Source of the DNA: Vulcanimicrobiota bacterium
GTDB lineage: Bacteria > Vulcanimicrobiota > Vulcanimicrobiia > Vulcanimicrobiales > Vulcanimicrobiaceae
Assembly (NCBI GenBank): GCA_003164495.1
Contig: PLTN01000229.1
Coordinates: 101,069 to 164,359, forward strand
Direction of reading: 5' to 3'
DNA length: 63,291 bases
Below the pieces are notes generated by a model. That model was not told the DNA's origin. It did not search any database and was given only the letters and a program-made list of their open reading frames with translations. Shown here one piece after another: positions 60,917 through 63,291 of the stretch (positions are counted from its first letter, which is position 1; the number at the start of each line of letters is the position of its first letter). A program made the translations under genes and the position numbers.

Positions 60917-62918
60917 CGCGGTCACGGCACTCGCCGTCGCGCTTGCCGTCCTGGTCCCCGCCGCCGCTCAAGAGATGGATACCTCGAACTTCTGGTTTGC
61001 CGGAACGCGGCTGATCTTCGAGCGGGCGATCCCGCTCGACGGCGACGTCGCGGTGTCGATCCGCGATGCGGGGCTGCAGCGCTTCCTGGCCAAGCTCGGC
61101 GCGACCATCGCTTTCCAGCCGCTTCAACGCTACGTCGTGATCACGGCGGCCGATCACCGCACGATCACGTTCACGATCGGGTCGGCGCAGTATCTGGCCG
61201 GCGGCGTCACCGCGCGGGCCACCTTCGCCCCGTTTGTCGACGGCAGCGAACCGATTCTACCGCTCTTTGCCCTCGCGCACGCGCTCTACGTCGAGCCCGT
61301 CGCGGGCGCCGGAGAGACGATCTTGCAACCGCAGATCGGCGCGCTCGACATCCGGACGCAGGGCTCGAAGACGACGGTCGTGATCCGCGGCGCGACCGCG
61401 CTCGCGTACGTCAAACGCGTCGACACGCCGACGCACGTCGAGTTCGCATTCGCCGGGGTCGCCTCGCCCTTGACCGGCACGCACCGCGTCGGCGCCGGCG
61501 TGACCGCCACGATCACGACGGGCGGTGTAGCACGGAATCCCTCGACGATCGTCGCCTTCGATGGTCCGCGCGGCTTCACGTACGACCTCGCTCCGGCCGC
61601 GTCGCCTTTCGAGCTCGGGCTGACCGTGATCGATGCGCCGCCGGGGTCCGCGGTTGCGGTCAATCCGCCGGCGGCGATCTCGCCCAATCTGCCCGCCACG
61701 CCCCCGCCGGCTCCAGCGCCGACTGCGCCGCCGTACGCGATGCCCGCCCCGCCGGTGCTCTCGGCCGGGCCGCCGGTAACCCCGACCCAAGTGCCCGAGC
61801 AGATCAGTCCGCTGGCGGAGTCGACGGCGCCGGCGGTGATCGGTGCGATCACGATGCAGCCGCTCGACGACGGGCTGACGATCCACGTCGTCATCAACGG
61901 CGCCTCGGCCTATGATTGGCACCGCTTGGCCGATCAGCGCTGGTACGTCGATCTTCACAACGCAACGTTGACGAATGCGGGGCGCGACGAGCGTCCGGGC
62001 ATCGCGGCAGTCGACAGCGTGCGCATCCGGCAGATCGGCACGCCCGATGCGCCGGTGGTGCGCATCGCGTTGACCTTGCGCGGTGAGAAAGAAGTCGACA
62101 TCGCGCCGGTGGCGGACGGGCTCTCGATTGCAGCTACCAACACCGACGCGATCGCCGCGGCGAAAACCGGCAGCGGGCGGTTTGGTTCGGCCGCGATCGG
62201 CGACGCAAACGCCGTCGCGGTTGCTCCGGTCGCGACCGCAACCCCGGCGGGTTTCGGCATGCCCACGCTCCCGGCCGGGCCCTGGAAATTCGGCGGAACG
62301 CGCACGATCGTGCTCGATCCCGGCCACGGCGGCGATGATTTCGGCACCTCGCACAACGGCCTCGTCGAGAAGAACCTGACGATCGACATCGCGCGCCGGC
62401 TGCGGATCTTGCTGACGGCATCGGGCTGGAACGTGCGCATGACGCGCGATAGCGACATCGATCCGGTGTCGCAAGCGAACCTCGCCGCAATGCACGCCGA
62501 CGGCAAACCGAACCCCGACGATCGCGCGTATTTGCAGACGCGTTGCGATACCGCAAACTCGATCAATGCCCGATTGTTCATCAGCATTCACGTGAACTAT
62601 TCCGATAGCCCGGGCGTCAACGGAACGACGTTCTACTGGTACAAACCGGAAGACCAACTGCTTGCGACCACGCTCGAGAAGGCCGTCATTCCGGTGGCCG
62701 GAACGAGCGACGTCGGCCCGCGGCACGAGAACTTCTACGTGATCCGTCACACCACGATGCCGGCCGTACTGATCGAAACGGCGTTCATCTCGAACCCGCA
62801 CGACGCGGCGTTGCTGCGCACGCCGGAATTCTTGCAGAACATGGCGCAGGGCATCGCCAACGGCGTGAAGGCCTACGCCGGAATTCCGCCCGCGCAGGCC
62901 TCGAAAGCCGATCAGTGA
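60888..62918 (+). CDS. N-acetylmuramoyl-L-alanine amidase with AMIN-type domains
   Basis: 676 residues. Signal peptide (VFSAVTALAVALAVLVPAAAQ), then domains similar to copper-amine-oxidase N-terminal and AMIN regions (about 40-230 and 330-430), a Pro-rich linker between (about 265-310), and the C-terminal Amidase_3 domain from about residue 470. Zinc ligands: LDPGHGGDDFG, EKNLTID, FISIHVN, with catalytic ETAFISN. It cleaves the peptide from the glycan in cell division. Confidence 0.9.
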   Translation: MNRFRVRVFSAVTALAVALAVLVPAAAQEMDTSNFWFAGTRLIFERAIPLDGDVAVSIRDAGLQRFLAKLGATIAFQPLQRYVVITAADHRTITFTIGSAQYLAGGVTARATFAPFVDGSEPILPLFALAHALYVEPVAGAGETILQPQIGALDIRTQGSKTTVVIRGATALAYVKRVDTPTHVEFAFAGVASPLTGTHRVGAGVTATITTGGVARNPSTIVAFDGPRGFTYDLAPAASPFELGLTVIDAPPGSAVAVNPPAAISPNLPATPPPAPAPTAPPYAMPAPPVLSAGPPVTPTQVPEQISPLAESTAPAVIGAITMQPLDDGLTIHVVINGASAYDWHRLADQRWYVDLHNATLTNAGRDERPGIAAVDSVRIRQIGTPDAPVVRIALTLRGEKEVDIAPVADGLSIAATNTDAIAAAKTGSGRFGSAAIGDANAVAVAPVATATPAGFGMPTLPAGPWKFGGTRTIVLDPGHGGDDFGTSHNGLVEKNLTIDIARRLRILLTASGWNVRMTRDSDIDPVSQANLAAMHADGKPNPDDRAYLQTRCDTANSINARLFISIHVNYSDSPGVNGTTFYWYKPEDQLLATTLEKAVIPVAGTSDVGPRHENFYVIRHTTMPAVLIETAFISNPHDAALLRTPEFLQNMAQGIANGVKAYAGIPPAQASKADQ

Positions 62919-63291
62919 TCGGCGTTTACGACTCGGGACTCGGCGGCCTTACCGTGCTCGCCGCGCTGCGCGCGGCCGGGATCGGTGACGACGTCGTCTA
63001 CTTCGCCGATCAAGCGCACGTGCCGTACGGTGAACGCACCGATGCCGACTTGCACGGCTTGCTGACGGCGAACCTCGCGTGGCTCGCCGGACACGGTGTC
63101 GAGCTGGTCGTGATGGGCTGCAATACATCGTGCGCGGTCGCGGCAAAGCTCGGCTGGCCCGAGCAGCGCTTCGCCCGGCCGATCCAAGACCTCATCGTCA
63201 ACGGTGCGCGCGCGTTCTCCGGCGCGACGTTCCGGCGCGTTGCGGTCGTTGCGACGCCGGCCACCGTTCGCAGCCACGCGTACGCCCGTGC
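62915..63291 (+). CDS. murI: Glutamate racemase (partial, C-terminus outside window)
   Basis: 125 residues visible from GTG 62915 (GTGA overlap with the amidase stop). IGVYDSGLGGLTVLAAL, the block PYGERTDADL and MGCNTSC are the MurI active-site motifs, including the first catalytic Cys. It supplies D-glutamate for peptidoglycan. The C-terminal catalytic Cys lies beyond the window. Confidence 0.9.
   Translation, partial: MIGVYDSGLGGLTVLAALRAAGIGDDVVYFADQAHVPYGERTDADLHGLLTANLAWLAGHGVELVVMGCNTSCAVAAKLGWPEQRFARPIQDLIVNGARAFSGATFRRVAVVATPATVRSHAYAR

Overview
This window is GC-rich bacterial chromosome, densely packed with genes and rich in ATGA, GTGA and TAATG start/stop overlaps. I see no insertion sequence, prophage, CRISPR array, rRNA or tRNA. 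The mix of aromatic and organic-acid catabolism genes, periplasmic binding proteins, an outer-membrane cytochrome-porin-like protein, a FlaG protein behind a sigma-28-type promoter, and an AMIN-domain amidase points to a diderm, flagellated, free-living (probably soil) bacterium. The phylum cannot be read from the sequence with certainty; an uncultured lineage such as Candidatus Eremiobacterota is a low-confidence guess.

Layout. 1-6012 (minus) is a catabolic operon: two class III CoA transferases, a Rieske oxygenase, a DUF35 Zn-ribbon/OB protein, a lipid-transfer-protein thiolase and a quinone oxidoreductase cut by the window edge. It diverges from a MarR regulator and a solute-binding protein (6077-7544). 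7624-11656 holds a SIS-domain isomerase, WrbA, a flavin monooxygenase, a small unknown gene and a LigB-family dioxygenase. 11638-18873 is a complete sulfate uptake and activation operon (cysH, cysA, sbp, cysT, cysW, cysD, cysNC), preceded by a cysteine-codon leader peptide and a terminator. 18921-30816 is mixed: small proteins, an MBL hydrolase, a degenerate HD-GYP regulator, an MFS exporter, EttA, and a FlaG plus TPR/ATP-grasp pair behind a sigma-28-type promoter. 30816-34354 carries homoserine dehydrogenase, a ModF-like ABC protein and an IclR regulator, divergent from a five-gene operon (three RraA-family aldolase-like proteins, a ThDP enzyme, a LigJ-like hydratase).

39310-42840 (minus) is a metal/redox operon: a Cyc2-like cytochrome-porin protein, a multicopper oxidase and a CusF-SCO protein, with a DtxR/IdeR-type box upstream. 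42964-53646 has panB, a VOC protein, two more Rieske oxygenases with solute-binding partners, a VIT1-like transporter, an M3 peptidase and modA. modA diverges from a ModE-like repressor across a ModE-type palindrome. 54124-57500 has a class II aldolase and a three-gene ABC importer. 57581-58930 is a second homoserine dehydrogenase behind a Thr/Ile-codon leader peptide and terminator. 58934-63291 has an unrecognised coiled-coil protein and a cell-wall cluster (GerMN protein, amidase, MurI).

The most interesting feature is regulatory. Two biosynthetic operons carry amino-acid-specific leader peptides whose start codons sit at the predicted transcription start (leaderless), each followed by an 11-bp terminator hairpin of very similar design. 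This suggests a leaderless, ribosome-sensing attenuation mode used more than once in this genome. Several genes also lack any ATG, GTG or TTG where their conserved N-terminus requires one, most notably cysH, which has a Shine-Dalgarno-spaced ATT.
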